Assembly: GCF_009733795.1 (NCBI RefSeq)
Contig: NZ_WNXX01000001.1
Location: 310,001 to 374,000, forward strand
DNA length: 64,000 nucleotides
Direction of reading: 5' to 3'
Source: Actinotalea caeni
Lineage (GTDB): Bacteria > Actinomycetota > Actinomycetes > Actinomycetales > Beutenbergiaceae
This document shows, in pieces, positions 50,062 through 59,250 of this stretch. Made by a program: the position numbers and the translations under genes. The notes below the pieces were generated by a model that worked only from the letters and a program-made list of their open reading frames with translations, was not told where the DNA came from and did not search any database. The first letter of the stretch is position 1. The number at the start of each line of letters is the position of its first letter.

Positions 50062-50692
50062 CTGCGAGGGAACCGCGCCCCTCGACGTCGTTGAGCAGAC
50101 CCTCGAGGTAGCTCTTGAGGCGGGTGCGGTAGTCGCGCTCGAACACGCGGAGCTCGTCGATCTTGCGCTCGAGCAGCGAGCGCTCGCCCTCGAGCTGGCC
50201 GAGCGTGCGGTTGCGCTGCTCCTCGGCCTCGCGGGCGACCCGCTCGGCCTCGGCACGGGCCTCGGCGAGGATGCGCTCGGCCTCCGCCTTGCCGTTGCTC
50301 ACGTACTCGTCGTGGACGCGCTGCGCCAGCGCGATCAGGCCGGTCGCGGACTCCGGCTCGCCCTGCGCCGTCTGCGGCGCGGGAGCGGCGTAGGCGGGCA
50401 CCGGGGCCGGCTGCGGCTCGGGCTCAGGCTCGGGCTCGACGGGCGACTCGGCGACCGCGGGCATCTGCTGCGTGCTCTGCTCGGCCGCCGGCGCAGCGGA
50501 GGGCGCCTCCTGCAGGCGCCGCTCGGCGGCCTCCAGCTTGGCCTTGAGCTCGCTGTTCTCGGCGTCCAGCGCGCGCAGCGTGTTGACGACCTCGTCGAGG
50601 AAGTCATCGACCTCGTCCTGGTCGTAGCCCTCGCGGAACTTGGTCGGCTGGAACTTCTTGTTGAGGACGTCGTCCGCTGTCAGCAGCGCCAT
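50021..50692 (-). CDS. divIVA: DivIVA/Wag31 polar growth and septum-site protein
   Basis: 223 residues. MALLTADDVLNKKFQPTKFREGYDQDEVDDFLDEVVNTLRALDAENSELKAKLEAAERRL is the membrane-curvature-sensing N-terminal domain and first coiled coil. A Pro/Glu linker with PEPEPEPQP (about 80-120) leads to the second coiled coil (GLIALAQRVHDEYVSNGKAEAERILAEARAEAERVAREAEEQRNRTLGQLEGERSLLERKIDELRVFE). It organises polar cell-wall growth. ATG 50692 has GAGGTGA 8 nt upstream; an earlier in-frame start lacks the family sequence. Confidence 0.95.
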   Translation of the reverse strand: MALLTADDVLNKKFQPTKFREGYDQDEVDDFLDEVVNTLRALDAENSELKAKLEAAERRLQEAPSAAPAAEQSTQQMPAVAESPVEPEPEPEPQPAPVPAYAAPAPQTAQGEPESATGLIALAQRVHDEYVSNGKAEAERILAEARAEAERVAREAEEQRNRTLGQLEGERSLLERKIDELRVFERDYRTRLKSYLEGLLNDVEGRGSLAGAGTGPESEIHRP

Positions 50693-50754
50693 GTCGTCGT
50701 CACCTCGGTCTGTCGGTCGTTCGGCAGTGTTGCCACGGATCAAACTAGCTCATG

Positions 50755-51054
50755 TCAGGAGAACCTGGCGATCAGGCTGCTGAGCACGGCCAGCCCGATC
50801 GAGCACGCGAACATCACGATGAGGAACGCGAGATCGAGCGCGACCCCGCCGATCCTGATCGGTCGGATCCTACGCCGCAGCCACCGCAGCGGAGGATCGG
50901 TCACGGTGTACACGGCCTCGGCCACGACGAGAGCGATCCCGCGCGGCTTCCAGTCCCGGGCGAACACCTGGACCCAGTCGAAGACGAGCCGGATCAGCAT
51001 CGCGACGACGAACAGCAGCAGCAGGAGGTAGGCGATCGCGAAGAGCCACCGCAT
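50755..51054 (-). CDS. YggT-family membrane protein
   Basis: 99 residues with two helices: FAIAYLLLLLFVVAMLIRLVFDWVQVFARDW (about 5-35) and GGVALDLAFLIVMFACSIGLAVLSSLI (about 69-95), joined by the conserved VVAEAVYTVTDPPLRWLRRRIRPIRIGG. YggT proteins sit between sepF and divIVA in actinobacteria and are linked to osmotic stress and membrane insertion of division proteins. It is 11 bp downstream of sepF. Confidence 0.93.
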   Translation of the reverse strand: MRWLFAIAYLLLLLFVVAMLIRLVFDWVQVFARDWKPRGIALVVAEAVYTVTDPPLRWLRRRIRPIRIGGVALDLAFLIVMFACSIGLAVLSSLIARFS

Positions 51055-51065
51055 ACGTCAGCGGC

Positions 51066-51545
51066 TCAGCTCTGGTTGAAGAAGCGTGCGTGCGTGACCT
51101 CGGGCTCCGCGGCCTCCGCCGCGATCTCCACCGAGGCAGGCGACAGCAGGAACACCTTGTTGGTGACGCGCTCGATCGCACCGCGCAGCCCGAACACGAG
51201 ACCGGCGGAGAAGTCGACGAGCCGCTTCGCCTCCGCGTCGCTCATGTCGCTGAGGTTCATGATGACGGGCGTGCCGGCGCGGAACGCGTCACCGATCACC
51301 TTCGCGTCGTTGTAGGTCCGGGGGTGGACGGTGGTGATGCGGCGCAGCGGACCGGCGTCCAGCCGCGCGGCGCGGTTGATCGGTGTCACCTCGGCGGCCG
51401 GAGCCTCCTCCTCGTCCTCGTAGGCCTCGTAGCCACCCTCGTAGGTCTCCTCCTCGGCGTAGCCGTGAGGATCCTCGGTGTGCTCCTCGCGATCGGCCTC
51501 GGAGAGGCCGAGGTACAGCATCGTCTTGCGCAGCGCTCCGGCCAT
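51066..51545 (-). CDS. sepF: Cell division protein SepF
   Basis: 159 residues. The N-terminal amphipathic helix [20 protein letters not shown] would bind membrane. An acidic Glu/Tyr-rich linker ([21 protein letters not shown], about 29-50) precedes the SepF core [74 protein letters not shown] (about 68-142). SepF tethers FtsZ to the membrane in bacteria without FtsA. ATG 51545 has GGAG just upstream. The gene directly follows ftsZ. Confidence 0.95.
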   Translation of the reverse strand: MAGALRKTMLYLGLSEADREEHTEDPHGYAEEETYEGGYEAYEDEEEAPAAEVTPINRAARLDAGPLRRITTVHPRTYNDAKVIGDAFRAGTPVIMNLSDMSDAEAKRLVDFSAGLVFGLRGAIERVTNKVFLLSPASVEIAAEAAEPEVTHARFFNQS

Positions 51546-51587
51546 GCCTACTCCCGTCGAACGTTGGTGGCTGTCGTCGTGCCTCGA

Positions 51588-51593
51588 ACGCTA
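51588..51593 (-). promoter_or_regulatory. -10 box of a sepF promoter
   Basis: On the minus strand TAGCGT lies 42 bp before the sepF ATG in the 101-bp ftsZ-sepF gap, giving a ~35-nt leader that contains GGGAG. A clear -35 is not seen. Confidence 0.35.
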
Positions 51594-51646
51594 GACCAGC
51601 CGCGGGATGCGACCGGGCAGCGACGGCGGCGTGTCGTCGCGGCCGC

Positions 51647-52861
51647 TCACTTGAGGAAGTCGGGGATGTCCAGGTCGTCGGGGGTGGGCCGACGCAGCGG
51701 CGCCTCCTCGACGATCCGGGGCACCTCGACCGTCTCGACCGGCGAGCTCTCGTTCTCGACGGCGGCGACCGGCTCGGGCGCGACCGGCTCGGCGGGCACG
51801 TCCTGGGCCGGCGGCTCGACGACCGCGGGCGTGGGCGCCGTCCGGACGGCGGCGGGGGCAGCCGCGGCGGCCGCGCTCTCCTTCGCGGCGCGGGCCGCAC
51901 GGCCGGCCGGGCCGTCGTTGGAGTCGAAGCCCGCGGCGATGACGGTCACCCGCACCTCGTCGCCGAGCGCGTCGTCGATGACCGCACCGAAGATGATGTT
52001 CGCCTCCGGGTGCGCGGCCTCCTGCACGAGGCGGGCGGCCTCGTGGATCTCGAACAGGCCGAGGTCGCTGCCGCCCTGGATCGAGAGCAGCACGCCGTGC
52101 GCGCCGTCGATCGAGGCCTCGAGCAGCGGCGAGGAGATCGCGAGCTCGGAGGCCTGCACGGCACGGTCGTCGCCGCGCGCGGAGCCGATGCCCATCAGCG
52201 CCGAGCCGGCGCCCTGCATGACCGACTTGACGTCGGCGAAGTCGAGGTTGATCAGACCCGGAGTGGTGATGAGGTCGGTGATGCCCTGCACACCGGAGAG
52301 CAGCACCTGGTCGGCCGACTTGAACGCGTCGAGGACCGAGACGTTGCGGTCGCTGATGCTGAGCAGCCGGTCGTTGGGGATGACGATGAGGGTGTCGACC
52401 TCGGCGCGCAGCGCGTCGATGCCGGAGTCGGCCTGCACGCCGCGCCGGCGTCCCTCGAACGTGAACGGGCGGGTCACGACGCCGATGGTCAGGGCACCCA
52501 GCGAGCGTGCGATCTTCGCGACGACCGGCGCGCCACCGGTACCGGTGCCGCCGCCCTCGCCCGCGGTGACGAAGACCATGTCGGCGCCGCGGAGCACCTC
52601 CTCGATCTCCTCGGCGTGGTCCTCTGCCGCCTTCTTGCCGACCTCGGGGTCCGCCCCCGCCCCCAGGCCGCGCGTGAGCTCGCGGCCGACGTCGAGCTTG
52701 ACGTCGGCGTCGCTCATCAGCAGCGCCTGGGCGTCGGTGTTGACGGCGATGAACTCGACGCCCTTCAGCCCGACCTCGATCATGCGGTTGACGGCGTTCA
52801 CGCCGCCACCGCCGATGCCGACCACCTTGATGACCGCTAGGTAGTTCTGCGGTGCCGCCAC
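51647..52861 (-). CDS. ftsZ: Cell division protein FtsZ
   Basis: 404 residues. A tubulin-like GTPase: [30 protein letters not shown], the signature [12 protein letters not shown] (about 101-112), the T7 loop with [14 protein letters not shown], and the second domain to about 320. A ~70-residue Ala/Pro/Glu linker leads to the conserved C-terminal peptide [12 protein letters not shown], which binds SepF and FtsW. It forms the Z-ring. GTG 52861 has GAGAGGGA upstream; a longer form (start 52903) is less likely. Confidence 0.97.
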   Translation of the reverse strand: MAAPQNYLAVIKVVGIGGGGVNAVNRMIEVGLKGVEFIAVNTDAQALLMSDADVKLDVGRELTRGLGAGADPEVGKKAAEDHAEEIEEVLRGADMVFVTAGEGGGTGTGGAPVVAKIARSLGALTIGVVTRPFTFEGRRRGVQADSGIDALRAEVDTLIVIPNDRLLSISDRNVSVLDAFKSADQVLLSGVQGITDLITTPGLINLDFADVKSVMQGAGSALMGIGSARGDDRAVQASELAISSPLLEASIDGAHGVLLSIQGGSDLGLFEIHEAARLVQEAAHPEANIIFGAVIDDALGDEVRVTVIAAGFDSNDGPAGRAARAAKESAAAAAAPAAVRTAPTPAVVEPPAQDVPAEPVAPEPVAAVENESSPVETVEVPRIVEEAPLRRPTPDDLDIPDFLK

Positions 52862-53021
52862 GTCAGTCCCTCTCGCCGATGCTGCCTCGGACACTTCCCT
52901 CAACCTTCAACCTCAACCTGAGGGTGAGAGTTATGTCATTTCTGATCGCGACGACGGTAGGTCCGCGACCGGGTCCCACCAACGACATCCGTGGGCGTGT
53001 CGCAGGTCGGTGCCGGCGGCC
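52862..53021 (-). promoter_or_regulatory. ftsZ promoter region with three AGGTTG repeats in the 5' UTR
   Basis: On the minus strand TTGGTG (52977-52982) and TACCGT (52954-52959) are spaced by 17 bp, a good housekeeping promoter. Between it and ftsZ, three AGGTTG hexamers (plus CAACCT at 52901, 52908 and 52914) lie in the ~85-nt leader. They are close-packed like binding sites for a protein or an RNA element. This is the only sizeable gap in the division cluster, so ftsZ can be controlled separately. Confidence 0.55.
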
Positions 53022-53873
53022 TCAGCGCGTGATCGGGTTGAGCGGCGCCGAGACGTCGTAGACCTCCGCCGGCACCTGCAGCAGGCGCTCGAGCACCGCG
53101 GCCTTGAGCTCGCTGTCCTCCGCGCTCCCCCACACCACCCGGGCACCCGAGTCGAGCACGAGCTCGACCTCGTACGCGGTCGGCGCCGAGACGCTGACGA
53201 CGCGCTGCAGCAGGGACTCCCCGAGCGCGTCCATCGCGGTCAGGACGGCCTCCAGGGCCTCCGCGGTCGTGTCGCTGCCCACCGGCACGTCGACGACGGG
53301 CACACCCTCGTGGGGCTCCTGCGTGACCGCCAGCTCGACGCCCTCGGCGTCGAGCAGCACGTAACCGTCCTCGGCGGCGACGGTCGCCACCGGCACACGC
53401 GGCACGACCGTGATCTCCAGGCCGTGCGGGAGCACGCGCCGCACGGTCGCCTCCCCCACGCCGGCGACGGCCTCCAGCTCGTCGCGCAGCCGTGGCGCGT
53501 CGAGGCGCAGCAGCGGCTCTCCCTCGTGCGGCGCGACGACCGCGAGCACGTCCTCGGAGCGCGCGATGTCGTCGGTGCCCACCACCTCGACGTCGTCGAG
53601 CCGCAGCGCCAGCAGCGAGGAGGCGAGCGCGACCCAGCCCACCCCGGCGAGCACCAGCACGCCCGCCACCACCATCGCGACCGCGCGCAGCCGCAGCCGC
53701 CGTCGGGCACGGCGGCGCTCCTCGAGCCGCTCCGTGAGCCCGTCGCTCACGCGGTCGGTGCGGGCGCTCGCGCGCTCGGCGACCGCCACCGTGGTACCCG
53801 TGCCGCCCGAGCGGGCCGTGCGCTGCCGGGAGGCCGGCGGGATCGACGGCGGGAGCGTGGGTCGGCGTGCCAT
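53022..53873 (-). CDS. ftsQ: Cell division protein FtsQ
   Basis: 283 residues. A ~65-residue basic cytoplasmic tail, one membrane helix (LRAVAMVVAGVLVLAGVGWVALASS, about 62-86), then the POTRA domain starting LRLDDVEVVGTDDIARSEDVLAVVAPHEGEPLLRLDAPRLRDELEAVAGVGEATVRRVLPHGLEITVVPRVPVA and the FtsQ beta domain. It links early and late division proteins. ATG 53873 shares one base with the murC stop (TGATG). Confidence 0.93.
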   Translation of the reverse strand: MARRPTLPPSIPPASRQRTARSGGTGTTVAVAERASARTDRVSDGLTERLEERRRARRRLRLRAVAMVVAGVLVLAGVGWVALASSLLALRLDDVEVVGTDDIARSEDVLAVVAPHEGEPLLRLDAPRLRDELEAVAGVGEATVRRVLPHGLEITVVPRVPVATVAAEDGYVLLDAEGVELAVTQEPHEGVPVVDVPVGSDTTAEALEAVLTAMDALGESLLQRVVSVSAPTAYEVELVLDSGARVVWGSAEDSELKAAVLERLLQVPAEVYDVSAPLNPITR

Positions 53874-55285
53874 CACGCCTCCTCGCGCGCCGCCAGCGCG
53901 GCGAGGATCGTCTCGCCCAGCTCGGTGACGTCGCCCGCGCCCACCGTGAGCACCAGGTCGCCGGGGCGCGCGGCCTCGGCCACCGCGGCGGCCGCCGCGA
54001 GCCGGTCGGGCACGTGCCGGCCGGACCGCATGCGGTCGGTCACCAGCGCCGAGGTGACCCCGGGCACCGGGTCCTCGCGGGCACCGTAGACGTCGGTGAC
54101 GACCACCTCGTCGGCGGCGTCGAGCGCCGCGGCGAACTCGGCGGCGAACGCCTGCGTGCGCGAGTACAGGTGGGGCTGGAACAGCACGAGCACGCGACCG
54201 CCCCGCGCCGCCGCGCGCGCGGCCTTGAGGAGCTCGGCGACCTCGGTCGGGTGGTGGGCGTAGTCGTCGACGACACGGACACCGGCGACCTCGCCGCGCA
54301 GCTGGAACCGGCGCGCGGTGCCCGTGAACGCGCCGAGGGCGCGAGCCATCGCGGCGCGGTCGACGCCGAGCTCGACGCCGACGCACCAGGCGGCGGTCGC
54401 GTTGCGCAGGTTGTGCGCGCCGGGCACGCCGAGCCGCAGCTCGACGTCGTCCTCCCCCTGCTGGCGGAGCACCGCGGTGCTGCCGTCACCGCTCAGGCGC
54501 ACGTCGTGCAGCAGCACGTCCGGGCGCGCCGAGGGCGGCGGCTCGGGCCACGCACCGCCCGCGACCGCGTCGGCGACGCCGTAGCGCTGCACCCGCACGC
54601 CGTTGCCGGCCGCGCCGGCGGCCAGCGCCGCCGAGCCGGCGTCGTCCGCGCAGGCGACGAGCAGCCCGCCGGGCTCGACCCGGTCGACGAACCGCTCGAA
54701 GGCCTCGTGGACGGCCGCCGTCGAGCCGTACCGGTCGAGGTGGTCCGCCTCGACGTTGGTGACGACCGCGACGCGGGGACGGTAGTTGAGGAACGACAGG
54801 TCGGACTCGTCCGCCTCGGCCACGAACGCCCGGCCCGACCCCAGGTGGGCCCCGGTGCCGGAGCTCACGAGCACGCTGCCGATCGCGTACGAGGGGTCCG
54901 CGCCGACCTCGGCGAGCGCGGTGGCGAGCATGCCCGACGTCGTCGTCTTGCCGTGCGCGCCGGCGACCGCGACGAAATCGAGCCCGGCAGCGGCGCGCGC
55001 GAGCGCGACCGACCGGTGGATGATCTCGGTCCCGGCGGCGCGGGCGGCGAGCAGCTCCGGGTTGTCCTCGCGGATGGCGGTGCTCACCACCACGGTCGTC
55101 GCGCCCTCGACCGCCTCGGCGGCGTGGCCCACGCGCACGTGCGCACCCAGGCCGGCGAGCCGCTGGAGCGCGGCGGAGTCCTTGGCGTCGGACCCGCTGA
55201 CGGCGTGGCCGCGCGCGAGGAACAGCTCGGCGACGACCGACATGCCGGCGCCACCGATCCCGATGAAGTGGACCCGCTCGGTCAT
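53873..55285 (-). CDS. murC: UDP-N-acetylmuramate--L-alanine ligase
   Basis: 470 residues. Rossmann-like N-domain FIGIGGAGMSVVAELFLARGHAVSGSD; central ATPase VAVAGAHGKTTTSGMLATALAEVG (P-loop), FVAEADESDLSFLNYRP, VVTNVEADHLDRYG; C-domain DDYAHHPTEVAELLKAARAA and LFQPHLYSRTQAFAAEFAAALDAAD. All Mur ligase motifs are intact, unlike in the murE-position gene. It adds the first residue of the peptidoglycan stem. The ATG overlaps the murG stop (ATGA). Confidence 0.97.
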   Translation of the reverse strand: MTERVHFIGIGGAGMSVVAELFLARGHAVSGSDAKDSAALQRLAGLGAHVRVGHAAEAVEGATTVVVSTAIREDNPELLAARAAGTEIIHRSVALARAAAGLDFVAVAGAHGKTTTSGMLATALAEVGADPSYAIGSVLVSSGTGAHLGSGRAFVAEADESDLSFLNYRPRVAVVTNVEADHLDRYGSTAAVHEAFERFVDRVEPGGLLVACADDAGSAALAAGAAGNGVRVQRYGVADAVAGGAWPEPPPSARPDVLLHDVRLSGDGSTAVLRQQGEDDVELRLGVPGAHNLRNATAAWCVGVELGVDRAAMARALGAFTGTARRFQLRGEVAGVRVVDDYAHHPTEVAELLKAARAAARGGRVLVLFQPHLYSRTQAFAAEFAAALDAADEVVVTDVYGAREDPVPGVTSALVTDRMRSGRHVPDRLAAAAAVAEAARPGDLVLTVGAGDVTELGETILAALAAREEA

Positions 55286-56418
55286 CGGCCCTCACCGATC
55301 GCACGCGCGACGAGGTCGGCCAGCCGGGCCGCGCCGTCGCGCACACCGGCGCCTGCGGCGCGCTCCCCCATGCCGGCGAGCCGTCCCGGGTCGGCGAGCA
55401 GCGGCACCGCGGTCGCGACGACCCACGCCGGCGTGAGGTCCTCGTCGGCGACCAGCAGTCCGCCACCGGCCTCGACGACGCCCGCGGCGTTGAGCCGCTG
55501 CTCGCCGTTGCCGATCGGCAGCGGCACGTACACGGCCGGGATGCCGAGCGCCGCGAGCTCGCACACGGTGCCCGCACCCGCGCGCCCCACCACGAGGTCG
55601 GCGCACGCGAGCGCGTGCTGCATCTGCTCGAGGTAGGCGAGCACGTGGTAGTCCGGGTGGGCCTGCGCGCCCAGCGCGCGCGCGAGGTCGCGGCGGGTGT
55701 CCTCGTCCTTGCCGGCCCCGGTGAGGTGCAGGACCTGGGCGCCCGTCGCGAGCACCTCGGCCGCCGCACCGGCGACCGCGGCGTTGACGCGCGCCGCGCC
55801 CAGCGAGCCGCCGGTCACGAGCAGCACGGGCCGGGACGGGTCGAGGCCGAGCGCCTCGGCGCCCGCGCGGCGTGCGGCCGCGGCATCGTCCTCGCGTGCC
55901 GCGACCAGGTCGGCGATCGCCGGGCGCAGCGGCAGCCCCGTCACGGTCGCTCCCGGCAGCCGGGTGCCCGGGAAGGTGACCCCGACCTCCGCGGCCCGGC
56001 GCGCACCGAGCCGGTTCGCGAGCCCCGGGCGCGCGTTCTGCTCGTGCACGACGACCGGGACACCGGCCCGGCGTGCCGCGATGTAGGCCGGCGTGGCGAC
56101 GTAGCCGCCGAACCCGACGACGGCGTCCGCACCGCCGTCGGCCGCGATCGCCTCGGCCGCGACGGCGACCGCCCGGCGCCACCGGCCCGGGAACCGCAGC
56201 ACGTCGGCCGACGGGCGGCGTGGCAGCGGCACGCGCGGCACCGTGACGAGGTCGATGCCGGCCGCGGGCACGAGCGTGGACTCGAGGCCCTCGGCGGTGC
56301 CGAGCGCGACCAGCCGGGTGCCGGGGTCGCGGCGGCGCAGCTCGGCCGCGAGGGCCAGCAGCGGGTTGACGTGCCCGGCCGTGCCGCCGCCGGCGAGCAC
56401 GACCCTGCGCTCAGCCAC
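55282..56418 (-). CDS. murG: Undecaprenyldiphospho-muramoylpentapeptide beta-N-acetylglucosaminyltransferase
   Basis: 378 residues, GT-B fold. The first G-loop VVLAGGGTAGHVNPLLALAAEL, GFGGYVATPAYIAARRAGVPVVVHEQNARPGLANRLGARRA, the second G-loop LLVTGGSLGAARVN, and the donor-binding ADLVVGRAGAGTVCELAALGIPAVYVPLPIGNGEQRLNA. It makes lipid II from lipid I on the inner membrane face. GTG 56418 overlaps the ftsW stop by 8 bp. Confidence 0.96.
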   Translation of the reverse strand: MAERRVVLAGGGTAGHVNPLLALAAELRRRDPGTRLVALGTAEGLESTLVPAAGIDLVTVPRVPLPRRPSADVLRFPGRWRRAVAVAAEAIAADGGADAVVGFGGYVATPAYIAARRAGVPVVVHEQNARPGLANRLGARRAAEVGVTFPGTRLPGATVTGLPLRPAIADLVAAREDDAAAARRAGAEALGLDPSRPVLLVTGGSLGAARVNAAVAGAAAEVLATGAQVLHLTGAGKDEDTRRDLARALGAQAHPDYHVLAYLEQMQHALACADLVVGRAGAGTVCELAALGIPAVYVPLPIGNGEQRLNAAGVVEAGGGLLVADEDLTPAWVVATAVPLLADPGRLAGMGERAAGAGVRDGAARLADLVARAIGEGR

Positions 56419-57772
56419 GGGCCGCGCTCCGGGCGGCGCCACCCCGACGCAGCCGGGGCGCGAGGACCGCGAGCGAGCGGCGCACGGAACCCCGGCGGGC
56501 CGCGAGCGCCTCGCGGGCACCGGGCTCGGTGCGCGCGAACGACAGCAGCACGCCGAGGGCGATCAGCGTCGTGATGAGGGAGGAGCCACCGGCCGACACG
56601 AGCGGCAGCGGCACGCCGATGACCGGCAGCAGCCCGATGACCACGCCGATGTTGACGAACGCCTGCCCGATCACCCAGGCGCCGATCGCCGCCGTCGTGA
56701 TCTTGGCGAACGGGTCGGTGTGACGGCGCACGACACGGGTGATCCCGATGGCGAGCGCGACGAAGAGGAGGATGACGAGCAGCGTGCCGAGCAGCCCGAG
56801 CTCCTCGCCGATGATCGCGAAGATGTAGTCGTCCTGCGCCGCGGGCAGCCCGCGCCACTTGATGCGGGAGGCGCCCAGCCCGACGCCGGAGATCCCTCCG
56901 GACCCGAGCGCGTCGATCGCCAGCTGCGGCTGGAAGTCGTCGACAGCCGTCGCGGTCGAGCCGTCCGAGAGGTTGAGGAACTGCATGACGCGCGCGCGCC
57001 GGTTCTCGGAGGAGAACACGAGGAAGCCCGCCGCGGCCGCGGCGAAGGAGCCGAGCAGGACGAACAGCGAGGCCGGCACCCCCGCGACCCACAGCGCGCC
57101 CGCGACCAGCGCCATGATGATGAGCCCGGTGCCGAGGTCGTGGCCGCGCAGCACCAGCCCGAGGAAGCCGCCGGCGACCAGCACGCCCGGCACGAGCGCG
57201 TGGCGCCACTGGCGCAGCAGCTCGCCCTTGGTCGCGAGCACGGCTCCGAGCCAGACCGCCAGGCCGAGCTTGGCGAACTCCGACGGCTGGAAGGTGCCGA
57301 TGCCGGGCAGCTGGACCCAGTTGGTGTTGCCGCCGACCCGGATCGCCAGCGGCGTGAACAGCAGCGCCTGCAGCGCCGCGGCGCCGGCGAGGGCGACCCA
57401 CGCGAGACGCCGGTACCACTCCGGCCGGAACCGTGAGGCGACGACGGCCAGCGGCACGCCGATCGCGGCGAACGTCAGCTGGTCGAGGAAGTCGCGGAAC
57501 GGCGTCGGACCGCCTGGGCTGCTCGCCGTCTTGTTGAGCGAGTCGACCATCGAGGCCGACAGCACCATCACGAGCCCGATCGCGAGCAGCAGCACCACGG
57601 CGCCGCCGACGAGGTAGTAGCTCGTGGTCGGCGACGCCCACACGGCGGTGCGCCACTGCGCGAACGCCGACGGCGCCTGCGTCCCGCGCGGGCGCGAGGT
57701 GCCACGCCGCTGCGTCGCTCGCCCCGGCCGGGCCGTGGTCCGCTTGCGCGTGGCCAGCCCGACGGCGCTCAT
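56411..57772 (-). CDS. ftsW: SEDS peptidoglycan polymerase FtsW
   Basis: 453 residues with about ten helices after a ~45-residue basic N-terminal tail. SEDS motifs: NTNWVQLPGIGTFQPSEFAKLGLAVWLG, RGHDLGTGLIIMALVAGALWVAGV (polymerase Asp), ALGSGGISGVGLGASRIKWRGLPAAQDDYIFAIIGEELGLLG, VIGVPLPLVSAGGSSLITTLIALGVLLS. FtsW polymerises septal glycan with FtsI. ATG 57772 overlaps murD (ATGA). Confidence 0.95.
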   Translation of the reverse strand: MSAVGLATRKRTTARPGRATQRRGTSRPRGTQAPSAFAQWRTAVWASPTTSYYLVGGAVVLLLAIGLVMVLSASMVDSLNKTASSPGGPTPFRDFLDQLTFAAIGVPLAVVASRFRPEWYRRLAWVALAGAAALQALLFTPLAIRVGGNTNWVQLPGIGTFQPSEFAKLGLAVWLGAVLATKGELLRQWRHALVPGVLVAGGFLGLVLRGHDLGTGLIIMALVAGALWVAGVPASLFVLLGSFAAAAAGFLVFSSENRRARVMQFLNLSDGSTATAVDDFQPQLAIDALGSGGISGVGLGASRIKWRGLPAAQDDYIFAIIGEELGLLGTLLVILLFVALAIGITRVVRRHTDPFAKITTAAIGAWVIGQAFVNIGVVIGLLPVIGVPLPLVSAGGSSLITTLIALGVLLSFARTEPGAREALAARRGSVRRSLAVLAPRLRRGGAARSAARG

Positions 57773-59250
57773 GCCTGCGCCGCCAGCGCCCGGACGGCCT
57801 CGGCGAACGCCTCGCCGCGGTGCGCGTAGGAGTCGAACTGATCCATGGACGCGCACGCCGGTGCGAGCAGCACGACGTCGCCCGGCGTGGCCAGGCGCGC
57901 TGCTGCGGAGACGGCGGCGGTCATCACCTCATGCTCACCCGGGTCGATGCGCGTTCGCGGGATCTCGGGGGCGTGTCGGGCAAGCGCGTCCAGCACGGGC
58001 TGCTGGTCGACCCCGATGACGACGACGCCCCGCAGCCGGTCGGCCCGGTCGCGGACCAGCTCGTGCAGGCTCGCGCCCTTCGCCAGCCCGCCCGCGATCC
58101 ACACCGCGCGACCGGGCGGCACCGACGCGAGCGAGGCGGCCGCCGCGTGCGCGTTGGTGGCCTTGGAGTCGTCGACGTAGTCGACGCCGTCGACGGTCGC
58201 GACGAGCTCGATGCGGTGCGGCCCGCCCCGGTAGTCGCGCAGCCCCTGCGCGACCGCCTCGGGCGCGGCACCGGCCGCGCGCGCGAGCGCCGCCGCGGCG
58301 AGCGCGTTCTCCACGAGGTGCGGCGGCACGCTGGCGCCGCTGCCCGCGGCGAGGTGCGCGAGGTCGGCCAGGTCAGCCACCACCTGGCCGTGGGTGTGCC
58401 GGTCGGTGATGAACGCCCGGTCGACGAGGTGGGACTCCACGACGCCGACCTCCGCGACGCGGGGCGCCGCCAGCGTGAACCCGACGGCCCGGGCACCCTC
58501 GACGACGTCGGCCTCCTCGACCATCCGGCGGGTCGCGCCGTCGGCCACGTTGTAGACGCACGCCACCCGGGTGTGCTCGTACACGCGAGCCTTGTCCGCC
58601 CGGTAGCCCTCGGGACCACCGTGCCAGTCGAGGTGGTCGTCGGTGATGTTGAGGCACGCGCTCGCCAGCGGCGAGGGCGAGCGGGTGAAGTGCAGCTGGA
58701 AGCTCGACAGCTCGACCGCGAGACCGTCGAGCGGGCGACCGCCGGCGCGCGCGTCGAGCACCGTCGTCGAGATCGGGGTGCCGACGTTGCCGACCGCCGG
58801 GGCGTGCCAGCCGGCCGCCGCGAGCACCGACGCCAGCATGCCGACCGTCGTCGTCTTGCCGTTGGTGCCGGTGAGCGTCAGCCAGCGCGTGCTCGGCCGG
58901 TCGATCCGCCACGCGAGCTCGACCTCGCTCCAGACGTCGACGCCGGCGCGCGCCGCGGACGCGAGCACCGGGTTCGCGGGCGGCACCCCGGGCGAGGCGA
59001 CCAGCAGGCCAGGGTCGGTCGCGGCGACCAGCTCTGCCAGCCGGTGCGGGTCGCGGTCGGCGACGACCGCGACACCCGCGGGCAGGTCGGCGCGCTCGGC
59101 CTCCTCGGCGTCGGGCACCGCGACCGTGACGCGCGCACCGACCTCGTGCAGCACCGCCGTGGCGGCGCGGCCGCTCGCGCCCAGCCCGACGACGACGGCG
59201 CGCGCAGCGCGCAGCGCGTCGATGTCCTGCACCGTGCCCGCCCCGGCCAC
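57769..59250 (-). CDS. murD: UDP-N-acetylmuramoyl-L-alanine--D-glutamate ligase
   Basis: 493 residues. AVVVGLGASGRAATAVLHEVGARVTVAVPD (domain 1), LTLTGTNGKTTTVGMLASVLAAAG (P-loop), VELSSFQLHF, ACLNITDDHLDWHGGPEGYRADKARVYEH with the carbamylated-Lys position (DKAR), and VDDSKATNAHAAAASLASVPPGRAVWIAGGLAKGA (domain 3). GTG 59250 shares its G with the mraY TAG stop (TAGTG), the same arrangement as pheS-pheT. Confidence 0.96.
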   Translation of the reverse strand: MAGAGTVQDIDALRAARAVVVGLGASGRAATAVLHEVGARVTVAVPDAEEAERADLPAGVAVVADRDPHRLAELVAATDPGLLVASPGVPPANPVLASAARAGVDVWSEVELAWRIDRPSTRWLTLTGTNGKTTTVGMLASVLAAAGWHAPAVGNVGTPISTTVLDARAGGRPLDGLAVELSSFQLHFTRSPSPLASACLNITDDHLDWHGGPEGYRADKARVYEHTRVACVYNVADGATRRMVEEADVVEGARAVGFTLAAPRVAEVGVVESHLVDRAFITDRHTHGQVVADLADLAHLAAGSGASVPPHLVENALAAAALARAAGAAPEAVAQGLRDYRGGPHRIELVATVDGVDYVDDSKATNAHAAAASLASVPPGRAVWIAGGLAKGASLHELVRDRADRLRGVVVIGVDQQPVLDALARHAPEIPRTRIDPGEHEVMTAAVSAAARLATPGDVVLLAPACASMDQFDSYAHRGEAFAEAVRALAAQA

